Source of the DNA: Salinivirgaceae bacterium
Lineage (GTDB): Bacteria > Bacteroidota > Bacteroidia > Bacteroidales > Salinivirgaceae
Reading direction: 5' to 3'
Assembly (NCBI GenBank): GCA_028709085.1
Contig: JAQVXQ010000014.1
Span: 1-37,493, forward strand
Length of the DNA stretch: 37,493 nt
Shown: piece by piece, positions 8,789-17,167 of the stretch
Numbering within the stretch: the stretch's first letter is position 1
Layout: the number at the start of each line of letters is the position of its first letter
The notes under the pieces: generated by a model
What the model was told of the DNA's origin: nothing
The model's database searches: none
The model's input: only the letters and a program-made list of their open reading frames with translations
Made by a program: the position numbers and the translations under genes

Positions 8789-10049
8789 GTAAAACAGTAT
8801 TAAAATTTATCCTTGGAATTAAAGTATCCGACTCAAAGACCTCAACAATAGCAACATGACTCCGATTCAAATGCGGAGTTAATGGCAACACCCCTTTTCG
8901 CAATCGGCAATTTTTCCAAATTGGAGGATTCTGTACCATTTGTGCTTCCACCGATGGGGTATTTGAATCTTGATTACTGACAATTTTAAAAAAACCAAAC
9001 ACATCGTCGTCCAAAATTTTCGACAGGAAATGTGCCACGGTGCCCATATTGTACCGCATGTTGATTTCAACACACGGTTGAAAATATAAATCACCCTCCG
9101 GATTTCTACTAATAATCATATCAACCCCCAAATAACCATTGTACACGGTCGATACACCTTGAGAAAACAGCGCATTTCCAACATTCCGCGCCAACGAAGG
9201 AATATTTACGTGATCAAGAAAATCCATAACCTCCTGACGAACAGGAGCGGAATTGACATAACTTCCCCCATAACTTCCCTTTTCGGTGACATCAAAAAAA
9301 CTAAAAGCCACGGGTTTACATTGCGTTGCATCCATTTTAAAATGCAATGAACACTCATGCACGATCTCTAAAAATGATTCGACCATGACGTATCCGCTTT
9401 TTTTAATTTGTGACTGAATCCAGAGTCGATTCGACTCATTAATCGTTGCCCTGTTGAGCATTAAAACTCCGCGACCCGAAGCGCTGTATGGTGATTTGAA
9501 CACAATTCGAGATGTTTGAAACAATAGCGTGTCAACCTCCGAAAGTTGAACAATCCTTTGAGGGAACTGATCTTTATTGATGAACAAATCTGGATTTTCA
9601 CAATGCTCAATTACTTCCCTAAGCACATGTAGGGCGGTCTCTCGACCATATGTTTTTTGATGATTGGGAGACCAATTCGAATTCACATTATTGAACAGTG
9701 CTTTCTGATTCCCTATCATAAAATCGGTTACAATCCGAACCATTCTAGGGCTCCATCCCCACGGATGAAAAGCAGCAATGGTAATCTCTTTCGATTTTAG
9801 CTTTTGAATAATTTCTTCTCTACAAAGAAACTGAGGCAATAAATGGGCAATGGGCGACATTACATTTAACCATGCAGCATCCGGCTCATTTTGTACCAAC
9901 ACAATATCGTCAGCATTGGCAAAAACAAATGGCAACGTGTCAAGATCCCTCTCAAATTCAGCCAACTGACGATTTGGAACATAGCCATTGCCTCCATCGG
10001 CGATTGCGATTTCGTTTGTTGGATTAAAGATAAAAAGCCGTGTGGACAT
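8781..10049 (-). CDS. ATP-grasp-like conserved hypothetical protein
   Basis: A 422-residue protein without signal peptide or membrane segment. The start MSTRLFIFNPTNEIAIADG resembles a Bacteroidota family of unknown function that opens with a FNPEHDLALA-like motif. The second half looks like an ATP-grasp fold: VFKSPYSASGRGV (183-195) has the nucleotide-contacting Lys and glycine-rich loop, and CVEINMRYNMG (326-336) has the Glu, Asn and Arg expected of the metal and phosphate site. Such enzymes ligate a carboxylate to an amine or thiol using ATP; the substrate here is unknown. It is the first gene of the kinase/regulator operon and overlaps the kinase by eight bases. ATP-grasp assignment is by motif only. 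Confidence 0.72.
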   Translation of the reverse strand: MSTRLFIFNPTNEIAIADGGNGYVPNRQLAEFERDLDTLPFVFANADDIVLVQNEPDAAWLNVMSPIAHLLPQFLCREEIIQKLKSKEITIAAFHPWGWSPRMVRIVTDFMIGNQKALFNNVNSNWSPNHQKTYGRETALHVLREVIEHCENPDLFINKDQFPQRIVQLSEVDTLLFQTSRIVFKSPYSASGRGVLMLNRATINESNRLWIQSQIKKSGYVMVESFLEIVHECSLHFKMDATQCKPVAFSFFDVTEKGSYGGSYVNSAPVRQEVMDFLDHVNIPSLARNVGNALFSQGVSTVYNGYLGVDMIISRNPEGDLYFQPCVEINMRYNMGTVAHFLSKILDDDVFGFFKIVSNQDSNTPSVEAQMVQNPPIWKNCRLRKGVLPLTPHLNRSHVAIVEVFESDTLIPRINFNTVLRG

Positions 10050-10152
10050 AATCGCTAATTTTCTACTTTAAGAGATCTATTATGATGAATATTAAATCGT
10101 TAGAGTCAATCAACCGTTATTCGAAAAGCACTTTTCAAAACATAAAAGGTTA

Positions 10153-10160
10153 CAAATATA
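10153..10160 (-). promoter_or_regulatory. candidate -7 element for the ATP-grasp/LytS/LytTR operon
   Basis: TATATTTG on the minus strand fits TAnnTTTG exactly, about 100 bases before the operon's first start codon. No TTTG lies at the usual spacing upstream, so the promoter is incomplete or needs an activator. Confidence 0.4.
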
Positions 10161-10362
10161 GTACTATTCAAAGGTAACTAATTTGGACAAACCTGTTGCT
10201 CCGAAAACCTTAAAACTAATTTGCAGAATAGACTTTTCTGAACAACCTCAAATTTTCTCACTCAACATCTCAACAAACATCCCATTATTCTTCGCTATAC
10301 TTTTTTATTTCATCGTAGGCTCTCAAAAAAATGTAAAAGCATATTTATTCCATTTGAATTCG

Positions 10363-10370
10363 TACTTTTG
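10363..10370 (+). promoter_or_regulatory. candidate -7 element for the orphan lipoprotein
   Basis: TACTTTTG matches TAnnTTTG exactly, and the following C extends the match. It lies 67 bases before the lipoprotein start codon. No clear -33 TTTG is present 19-21 bases upstream. Confidence 0.42.
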
Positions 10371-10437
10371 CCTTAATCATTTTTAGGATTCAGCGCCTCG
10401 AAAATGAAGAGACACATCTTCTAAAACAATCAAAACA

Positions 10438-11196
10438 ATGTTAAGAAAACGAAACAATCCGAAATTACGCGCAATCGCCTTAATGGCAATAATTGTCATT
10501 GGTACTTTATCGTGCAACAAGAAAAAAGAAACAACGCCTGAAACTACGGTGAAATCGGAAGTTTTAAGTTTGAAAACCATCGACATTGAACCGCTTAAAA
10601 TCAATGACATAACAATTGTTCCTAAAATTCATTTCAACAAAATGGAAACGAACATTGTAAACAAAAAAATCGAAAACAACGATCCGAACACCTCAATCCT
10701 TAACGAGAACGACATTCTACTGATAAAAACAAAAATCGACACCGCCAAAAACGAGACTTACGCCATCTATTTTGGAATTGGAATGAGTCTTGACCCTCAC
10801 TTTTCTATCTTCAACAACGACAGTTTAGTAGGTGTAATTGAAGGAGTTGAGTTGTCGATTCCTGGGAATGGAACGCTTTACTCAAACGGACACACTAATA
10901 ATTTGTATAACGAATTCAGGGCTTGGGAACTAGTGTCAAATAAACTGGAGGAGATCAAACAACCACTCCAATATGTGGGACTAAAAACCGTTGCCCTGTC
11001 CGATTTTGCAATCCACGCTGACACACTTCAACAATTCACAGTAGCAACCATTACAAAAGGCGACTCCATTGAGCTATTGGTACAAGAGAACGATTTTTTC
11101 CTAATCCGTAACGCACACAATCTTGTGGGATGGTGGAAAATCGACGATCCTCTGAAAAGCAAACAGGTAAACAACCTCTTTTATTTGGGCGATTAA
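10438..11196 (+). CDS. hypothetical lipoprotein with SH3-like C-terminus
   Basis: A 252-residue protein that I do not recognise. A basic N-terminus (MLRKRNNPK) and hydrophobic stretch end in the lipobox TLSC with lipidated Cys at 26, followed by a Lys-rich linker. The middle (about 95-170) looks like a beta-rich globular domain. The C-terminal part, around TKGDSIELLVQENDFFLIR and VGWWKIDD, resembles a bacterial SH3 domain in spacing and the terminal Gly-Trp-Trp; this is inference from pattern only. It stands alone with its own candidate promoter and runs convergently into the M20 gene. A periplasmic or surface anchoring role is plausible but unproven. Confidence 0.7.
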   Translation: MLRKRNNPKLRAIALMAIIVIGTLSCNKKKETTPETTVKSEVLSLKTIDIEPLKINDITIVPKIHFNKMETNIVNKKIENNDPNTSILNENDILLIKTKIDTAKNETYAIYFGIGMSLDPHFSIFNNDSLVGVIEGVELSIPGNGTLYSNGHTNNLYNEFRAWELVSNKLEEIKQPLQYVGLKTVALSDFAIHADTLQQFTVATITKGDSIELLVQENDFFLIRNAHNLVGWWKIDDPLKSKQVNNLFYLGD

Positions 11197-11263
11197 CAGA
11201 CTTTTCCATTAAAGTAGGAGTTATATTTCCAACAATAACAAAGAGAGAATCCACCATCAACAT

Positions 11264-12442
11264 TTAACCAAGTTTTAGTAAAATCTCCAAAGGAAATTTA
11301 ATCGCGGTTTCGAGCGCCGAAATATCAGGCAAGAATTGTGACGTGTGTAATCCATAATTATCACTTTCCTTTTTGTGACCAACCCCCACGCGATAATAAA
11401 CAGCGGGAAATTGTTGGGCAAAATAGGAAAAATCGTCCGTTGTCATGCGAATGGGCAAATCAACAACTCTTTCCGCACCAAACAATTGCTCAGCCAACGC
11501 CTTAACCTTTTTTGTATATTCAGGATGATTTTTCAAAACAGGATATCCTTCTCGAATATCAGTAATGCCCTCACAACCGAACATTTTTGCAGTATTTTGC
11601 ACAATGGATCGAATTTGATCTTTCGACTTTGCACGCCACTCTTCGCTAAGTGTCCTCATTGTTCCTTCCATTTTTGCCTCTTGCGGAAGAATATTATTGG
11701 CTCCGTTTGCCTCCATTTTCCCAAACGACAGCACAAAAGCCTCATTCTGATTCACAAACCGCGAACGCACTTGTTGCAACGCTACCAAAGTGTGAGCTAA
11801 GGTCAAAACAACATCGTTACATAAATGAGGCAATGCTCCATGTCCGCCAGTGCCACGAACAATGACATCGATCTCGTCGCCGGAAGCCATATAGGAACCT
11901 TCTCGAAATCCAACCATGCCGGCTTGTAAGTCCGGAAAAACATGTTGCGCTATAATAAGGTCGGGCTTATGATTTTGAAACAGTCCATCGGCAAGCATTT
12001 GCTTCGCTCCGCCTGGCAATTTCTCCTCCGAAGGTTGAAAAACAAACGAAATTTTCCCTTTTAACAATTCTCGATTCTCCGCCACTACCGAGGCTACGCC
12101 TAAAAGTGCCGCCATATGAAAATCGTGTCCACAGGCATGCATTACACCTGAGTTCCTGCTTTTAAAATCCACTGCGGTTTTTTCATCAATGGGTAAAGCA
12201 TCCAACTCCGCCCGAAATGCGATATGTTTTCCCACTCTTCCTGTATCAACAACAGCATGCAAACCAGTAGTAGCATGTTGTGTTATATCAGTAATTCCAA
12301 AAGAGTGTAAGGTTTTAATTACAAATTCGGAGGTTTTAAACTCCATTCCCGACAATGCAGGATTAGCATGAAGCCATTTATACCACTCCGCAACTTTTAT
12401 CAATGTAATATCTATCTGATTTTGAATATTTTTTGTTTTCAT
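11264..12442 (-). CDS. M20 family amidohydrolase (hippurate hydrolase/IAA-amino acid hydrolase-like)
   Basis: A 392-residue cytoplasmic metallo-aminoacylase of the M20D type. Metal ligands are visible in HACGHD (C104, H106), the paired E139-E140 in FQPSEE, H167 in AQHVF, and a C-terminal His in GLHTSQF. The usual insertion or dimerisation domain lies between about 180 and 295. Relatives remove acyl groups from N-acyl amino acids such as hippurate or N-acetyl-diaminopimelate; which substrate applies here cannot be told. I used the ATG at 12442 rather than a TTG three codons upstream. An excellent promoter lies 30 bases before the start, and no partner gene is adjacent. Confidence 0.92.
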   Translation of the reverse strand: MKTKNIQNQIDITLIKVAEWYKWLHANPALSGMEFKTSEFVIKTLHSFGITDITQHATTGLHAVVDTGRVGKHIAFRAELDALPIDEKTAVDFKSRNSGVMHACGHDFHMAALLGVASVVAENRELLKGKISFVFQPSEEKLPGGAKQMLADGLFQNHKPDLIIAQHVFPDLQAGMVGFREGSYMASGDEIDVIVRGTGGHGALPHLCNDVVLTLAHTLVALQQVRSRFVNQNEAFVLSFGKMEANGANNILPQEAKMEGTMRTLSEEWRAKSKDQIRSIVQNTAKMFGCEGITDIREGYPVLKNHPEYTKKVKALAEQLFGAERVVDLPIRMTTDDFSYFAQQFPAVYYRVGVGHKKESDNYGLHTSQFLPDISALETAIKFPLEILLKLG

Positions 12443-12471
12443 AAGTCGCAATTTTACACTCTATTCTGCTA

Positions 12472-12502
12472 CAAATATAAATTTAAACTATACAGCAACA
12501 AA
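12472..12502 (-). promoter_or_regulatory. promoter of the M20 amidohydrolase gene
   Basis: On the minus strand TTTG (12499-12502) and TATATTTG (12472-12479) are separated by 19 bases. Both elements match the Bacteroidota sigma-A consensus perfectly. The predicted transcript would begin about 20-25 bases before the start codon at 12442. Confidence 0.75.
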
Positions 12503-12869
12503 TGAAACCTCAATAAAAGAAAAAACGGTACAGGAATAAAATATTTTAAAAAAAAACACTTGCTTTTTAAACTTAAAATCCAAAATACTGTTTCTGTTTC
12601 ATTGTGAGGATAGCTTTATTGTCTGTTTTGTAAAGATAGAATATTTCTTACACATTACATTTAAAGGAGAAATAAACAAATCAACCTCCCTATTTACCAA
12701 ATAAAAATGAACCTTTAAATTTTATATTGTCAATTTACCTTTTCAAACCAAAATAAGCTTAAGTACAGCTTAGATTTAAAAAAAATACGTTACTTTTACG
12801 CGTCAATTTTATCCGCTTTCTTTTACCAAGGGACAGGTAAACATTAGCAACATTTTTAATCCGTCAATA

Positions 12870-12906
12870 CGACGTAAAACAACACTTAAAATGCTGTTTT
12901 ACATCG
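12870..12906 (+). promoter_or_regulatory. hairpin in the presumed leader of the adhesin gene
   Basis: Arms 12870-12883 and 12893-12906 pair at 12 of 14 positions around a nine-base loop (core GTAAAACA/TGTTTTAC). No T run follows, so it is unlikely to be a terminator. It lies about 95 bases before the start of the large secreted protein and may be a leader structure or a protein-binding site. Confidence 0.4.
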
Positions 12907-13000
12907 TAAGTAAGAGGTATAACTCTATTACAAACGAAAACACAATGATTAATAATGCTTATTTTTTTACACTTCAATTTATAAACCTAAATTCTTTTTA

Positions 13001-16000
13001 ATGAAAAACACATTACTAAAAATCGTGAGCGCATTATTTGTGACCTTGATGTTTACAACAGCAAGTTTTGCACAAGTAGTGGCAACTGAGCACTTCGATT
13101 ACGAAGTTGGAACAGTATTAAACACTGTTGACGCTTGGACAGCTCATAGCGGCAATGACGTTAACAGTCAAGCCGTTATCGACAACAACCTTACTTATGC
13201 AGAATACCCATCAATGGGCAAAGCAATAAGTATGTCTAAAACTGGCGAAGATGTTAATAGTCCGTTCGCCGATCAAACTGATGGTTCAGTTTATGGATCA
13301 TTCCTAGCTAACTTTAGCGATGCCGGAATTACTACTGATGGCGATTATTTTTTCCACTTCATGAGTCAGGGAACAACGACATTTCGTAGTCGCGTATTTG
13401 CTAGAAAAGACGCAGACACCAATAAACTTTCTTTTGGTGTAACCAGAGGTAAAAATGGTGTTGATGCCGTATGGACTGATTACGCATATGACTTAAACAC
13501 AACACACCTTTTGGTGGTAAAATACGAATTTGTTGATGGAGATGCAAATGATGTAATTTCGTTATTTGTTAATCCAGAAATGAATTCCACTGAACCTGCT
13601 GCACTTGTAACCAATGGCACAGAGGACGCATCAGACTTTAGCGCAACAGAACCTTTAAACGCAGTTGCTTTACGCCAAGGAAATGCAGCAAAAGGAAGCG
13701 AATCAATTATTGATGGGATCAAAGTTGCAAAATCATGGGCAAGTCTATGGGCAAGCGAAATGAGCAACGAATCGGCTATGCTTACACTCGGATTCCCTGA
13801 CGAAGACGTTTTAAATATTGAATTTGGATCTATCGTAAATAACACAGCTACAATCACAGTTAATGTTGCATACGGAACAAACGTAACAACAATGACTCCT
13901 ACAATGACTATCTCTGAAGGAGCTACACTTTCTCCAATTGGAGGCGTTCCTACAGACTTCACTGAAACCGTTACTTACACTGTAACTGCTGAAAACGGAA
14001 CGAACTACACAATGTACGACGTAGTAGTTGTAACAGGAGAAACTATTGTAGCTCCTGAAGGTCTTAATGTTATGGTTGATGGAACAACAGCAACGTTAAC
14101 GTATGATGTTACTTCAAGTATTGCTTTAACCGAAAGTTTTGAGGAAGCAGTTCCTCCAACAGGTTGGACTTTAGACAATACGAATTCGGTTACCTGGGCA
14201 CAAGCAGAAACGGTAACGTTTAGTACTGGAAATATCGTTCCTGTCGATGGAGCTTTCCAAGCTTTCTTGATGTGGGAATATTCTGCTCAGGACGAATGGT
14301 TAATTACACCTTCTTTCAATGTACCTACCGGTTCTGATCTAACGTTCTGGTCTTATTCAGGTGCTGTTGGAAGCACAAACGGAGATCATTACTATGTTAA
14401 AGTTTCTACCGATGGTGGAACTACTTGGACTCCTATTTGGGATGCCGTAGATGCTGCAGCTGCTGATTACGAAGAAGTTACAGTTGATTTAACTGCATAC
14501 CAAGGTCAAGATATTAAGTTAGCGTGGCAAGGTGTTGATGGTGATGGACAAGGATTATGGTTCACATGGTTTATTGACCACATTACAATTGGTAACAGCA
14601 AAGATGTTGTTTCATTCAATGATCTTCAATTTGTAAGCAAAGCATCTAGTAAATCTTCTGTTGTTTCAGAGCGTTCATTCAGTCGCGATGGTTCAGTGGC
14701 AGTCGTTAGCAATAAATCGGCTAAAGAATTTGTTGATTATACGATTTATCTTAACAATCTGACAACTCCTTATGCTGAGAACGTTAGCGAAACTAGTTTT
14801 GAGTTTACTGATCTTGCTGTAGGCGACTACACAGCTGGTGTACAACGTGTATATACAACTGGTGTTTCTGAAATCGTAACAATTGATTTTAATATAGCTG
14901 AATTGTTCGAAGTTACATTTACAGTAACCAGTGGAACAAACAACCTTGAAGGTGCAAGTATCGCTATCGACGGACAAACATTAACAACAAATGCTTCAGG
15001 TCAAGCCATGGTTGCTCTAGCAAATGGCAACTATCCATACACTATCTCATTAGCAGGATATAACAACGTTGCTTCAGAAGTTGTAGTTGCCGGAGCTGCT
15101 ATATCGGTTCCTGTTGCAATGACAGAGATGATTGAAACTCCTTTTGGACTTAGTGTTGCTATTACCGGATACGATGCTTTATTTACATGGAACAACGCCA
15201 GTTCAATCGATGATATGGAATCCTACGACGATTTCATTATTGAAAACATAGGCAATTACACTATGATTGACGTTGATGGTTCTGCAACTTATGGAATCAC
15301 TGATGTTGATTTCACGAACACTAATTATGTAGGTTCATTTATCGTATTTAATCCAAGCGCGACCACTCCAGCTCTAGGATCAGGTTGGGAAGCATATAGC
15401 GGAACAAAATACCTTGCTTGTTTTGCAGCACAAACACCTTCTAACAACGACTGGATAATCACACCTCAAACAACGGGTGTTGCTGGTTTAGAGTTCTCAT
15501 TTATGGCAAAATCAGTGACTACAAATTACGGTAAAGAAAGATTTAATGTAGCTGTTTCAACAACAGGAACTGCACAAGCCGACTTTACTGTAATTTCAGG
15601 TAGCACATATGTAGAAGCTCCAATAGATTGGACTGAATTCTCATATGATCTTTCAGCATACACAGGACAAAACATCTATGTTGCAATCCAATGTGTTTCT
15701 AATGATGCTTTTGCATTCTTTGTTGATGACATTACATTTGGCATAAGCAAAGCAAAATCATTTACTGGATACACTGTTTATCTTGATGGCGTTGAAAAGG
15801 CTGCTGGGTTAACGGCTACTGAATATGCATTCAACGACCTTGCTGTTGGTAATTACACAGCTGGCGTAAAAGCAGTTTACACTTCTGGTGCATCTGAAAT
15901 GGTTACTATTCCATTCGCAATTGTAACTCCTGAATATGACGTAACGTTCACTGTAAAAAGTGCTGGTGCTGCTGTATCAGGAGCAAAAATTAAAGTTGGA

Positions 16001-16405
16001 ACTACCGAAAAGACAACCAATGCTAGCGGTGTAGCCGTATTCACATTAGTTGACGGAAATTACAGTTACATGGTAACTAAAAACAATTATCAAGCTGCTG
16101 ACGGAACATTTATTGTTAACGGAGCCAACTTGCCAGTTGCAGTTAACCTTACTGTTGGAATTAACGACGTAGTTACTTCTGCAAACATCTATCCTAACCC
16201 AGTTTCTGACGTTCTACTCATCGAAAGAACTTCAACAGAGAAAGCAATGGTAGAAGTTTACAACAATAATGGTCAAGTTGTTTCTGTATTCGAAACAAAT
16301 GACACAGTTAGCGAGTTCAACGTTACGGAACTTACTGAAGGTGTTTACTTTATCCGAATCATAAGTGAAAACAACTCAAACGTTTATCGTTTCATTAAGA
16401 AATAA
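13001..16405 (+). CDS. T9SS-sorted adhesin-like protein with two choice-of-anchor J modules
   Basis: A 1134-residue secreted protein. A Sec signal peptide ends at ASFAQ (about 25). A lectin-like beta-sandwich region (25-245) is followed by a DUF5018-like Ig-type domain (256-345). Then come two copies of a cassette: a choice-of-anchor J/cleaved-adhesin domain (374-533 and 730-915), an Fn3-like domain with F.DLAVG.YTAGV (575-630 and 923-975), and a carboxypeptidase-regulatory-like domain (635-706 and 978-1050). The C-terminus (1060-1134) is a T9SS type A sorting domain with NIYPNPVSD and a final RFIKK. The cassette resembles the haemagglutinin region of gingipains, but no protease domain is present. 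Likely a surface-attached, carbohydrate- or protein-binding product. A leader hairpin precedes it and a terminator follows. Confidence 0.88.
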   Translation: MKNTLLKIVSALFVTLMFTTASFAQVVATEHFDYEVGTVLNTVDAWTAHSGNDVNSQAVIDNNLTYAEYPSMGKAISMSKTGEDVNSPFADQTDGSVYGSFLANFSDAGITTDGDYFFHFMSQGTTTFRSRVFARKDADTNKLSFGVTRGKNGVDAVWTDYAYDLNTTHLLVVKYEFVDGDANDVISLFVNPEMNSTEPAALVTNGTEDASDFSATEPLNAVALRQGNAAKGSESIIDGIKVAKSWASLWASEMSNESAMLTLGFPDEDVLNIEFGSIVNNTATITVNVAYGTNVTTMTPTMTISEGATLSPIGGVPTDFTETVTYTVTAENGTNYTMYDVVVVTGETIVAPEGLNVMVDGTTATLTYDVTSSIALTESFEEAVPPTGWTLDNTNSVTWAQAETVTFSTGNIVPVDGAFQAFLMWEYSAQDEWLITPSFNVPTGSDLTFWSYSGAVGSTNGDHYYVKVSTDGGTTWTPIWDAVDAAAADYEEVTVDLTAYQGQDIKLAWQGVDGDGQGLWFTWFIDHITIGNSKDVVSFNDLQFVSKASSKSSVVSERSFSRDGSVAVVSNKSAKEFVDYTIYLNNLTTPYAENVSETSFEFTDLAVGDYTAGVQRVYTTGVSEIVTIDFNIAELFEVTFTVTSGTNNLEGASIAIDGQTLTTNASGQAMVALANGNYPYTISLAGYNNVASEVVVAGAAISVPVAMTEMIETPFGLSVAITGYDALFTWNNASSIDDMESYDDFIIENIGNYTMIDVDGSATYGITDVDFTNTNYVGSFIVFNPSATTPALGSGWEAYSGTKYLACFAAQTPSNNDWIITPQTTGVAGLEFSFMAKSVTTNYGKERFNVAVSTTGTAQADFTVISGSTYVEAPIDWTEFSYDLSAYTGQNIYVAIQCVSNDAFAFFVDDITFGISKAKSFTGYTVYLDGVEKAAGLTATEYAFNDLAVGNYTAGVKAVYTSGASEMVTIPFAIVTPEYDVTFTVKSAGAAVSGAKIKVGTTEKTTNASGVAVFTLVDGNYSYMVTKNNYQAADGTFIVNGANLPVAVNLTVGINDVVTSANIYPNPVSDVLLIERTSTEKAMVEVYNNNGQVVSVFETNDTVSEFNVTELTEGVYFIRIISENNSNVYRFIKK

Positions 16406-16424
16406 ATAAACCGAAATACGAAAA

Positions 16425-16448
16425 AAGGCTGTCAAATTTGACAGCCTT
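16425..16448 (+). terminator. intrinsic terminator after the adhesin gene
   Basis: A perfect inverted repeat, GGCTGTCAAA (16427-16436) against TTTGACAGCC (16437-16446), flanked by six A before and a long T run after. It begins about 20 bases past the adhesin stop. A few central pairs must open to form the loop. It insulates the adhesin from the methyltransferase that starts 47 bases later. Confidence 0.88.
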
Positions 16449-16494
16449 TTTTTTATCTTTACATTTCCATTCTAATACTAACAGTCTGTTACAC

Positions 16495-17166
16495 ATGGTT
16501 TCAATACTACAAAAAATAGCCGACAACAATAACAAAAAAAGTTATGCCAATAAACTTCGTAAAGACCGATTTCACTATTTTAAAAACAACTTGGACAAAC
16601 TAAAAACGCCCATTTCAATTTTAGATATTGGAGGAACGGTTAACTATTGGGAACAAATGGGATTCACAGGCAGTGATACAATAAAAATACATTTGCTAAA
16701 TCGTTATACACAAAAAACAAATCACACAAACATTATAGCCCTTAAAGGTGATGCACTCGATTTAAGTCAATTTAAAGAAAACAACTTTGACATCGCTTTT
16801 TCGAATTCTGTAATTGAACATGTGGGAAATTATAAAAACCAAACTCAAATGGTTTCCGAAATGCGCAGAGTGGCCAAGAACCTCTATTTACAAACCCCAA
16901 ATTACTATTTCCCCATTGAACCACATTTTCTTTTTCCTTTTTTTCAATTTCTACCCCATTTTACGAAGTTGTTTTTAATTCGCAGATTCAATTTGGGTTG
17001 GTATAAAAAGGAATCGGACAAACAGAAAGCAACAACATTGGCAAATTCCATCGACTTGCTTTCATATAAAGAGATAAAAAAACTCTTTCCCAATGGATTA
17101 ATTTATCGAGAAAGGTTCATGGGTCTCACAAAATCATTTGTAATTACGGAAGGAGACTGGTTGTAA
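16495..17166 (+). CDS. class I SAM-dependent methyltransferase
   Basis: A 223-residue soluble protein with methyltransferase motif I at LDIGG (43-47), an acidic segment ALKGDALDL (82-90), and FSNSVIEHVG (102-111), typical of Methyltransf_11-type enzymes. No C-terminal accessory domain is visible. I use the ATG at 16495; an upstream TTG in frame lies inside the terminator of the previous gene and is unlikely. Its stop is one base from the stop of the convergent polyprenyl glycosylphosphotransferase. Similar small methyltransferases occur in polysaccharide clusters, so a glycan or lipid-linked sugar substrate is possible but not shown. Confidence 0.82.
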   Translation: MVSILQKIADNNNKKSYANKLRKDRFHYFKNNLDKLKTPISILDIGGTVNYWEQMGFTGSDTIKIHLLNRYTQKTNHTNIIALKGDALDLSQFKENNFDIAFSNSVIEHVGNYKNQTQMVSEMRRVAKNLYLQTPNYYFPIEPHFLFPFFQFLPHFTKLFLIRRFNLGWYKKESDKQKATTLANSIDLLSYKEIKKLFPNGLIYRERFMGLTKSFVITEGDWL

Positions 17167-17167
17167 A

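Larger units (their letters stand above)
10050..10437. other. divergent intergenic region with two candidate promoters
   Basis: About 390 bases between the ATP-grasp operon (minus) and the orphan lipoprotein (plus). It contains perfect -7 elements in both directions, listed separately. A 67-codon open frame inside (10183-10386) begins with TTG, has no recognisable domain and overlaps the promoter area, so I do not call it. Confidence 0.5.
12443..13000. other. long divergent intergenic region before the adhesin gene
   Basis: About 560 very AT-rich bases with no supported reading frame. It includes the M20 promoter at its left end and a 5' leader hairpin for the adhesin at 12870-12906. I found no perfect plus-strand promoter; TACTTTTA near 12795 is a one-mismatch -7 candidate. 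Confidence 0.5.

Noticed and set aside
10183..10386. 67-codon plus-strand frame in the ATP-grasp/lipoprotein gap
   Set aside because: TTG start, no recognisable domain, and it overlaps the candidate promoter of the lipoprotein.
13480..13962. 160-codon minus-strand frame inside the adhesin gene
   Set aside because: It is an antisense shadow of beta-rich coding sequence, with no signal or motif.
16438..16494. Upstream TTG start for the methyltransferase
   Set aside because: It would lie within the adhesin terminator hairpin; the ATG at 16495 gives a normal N-terminus.
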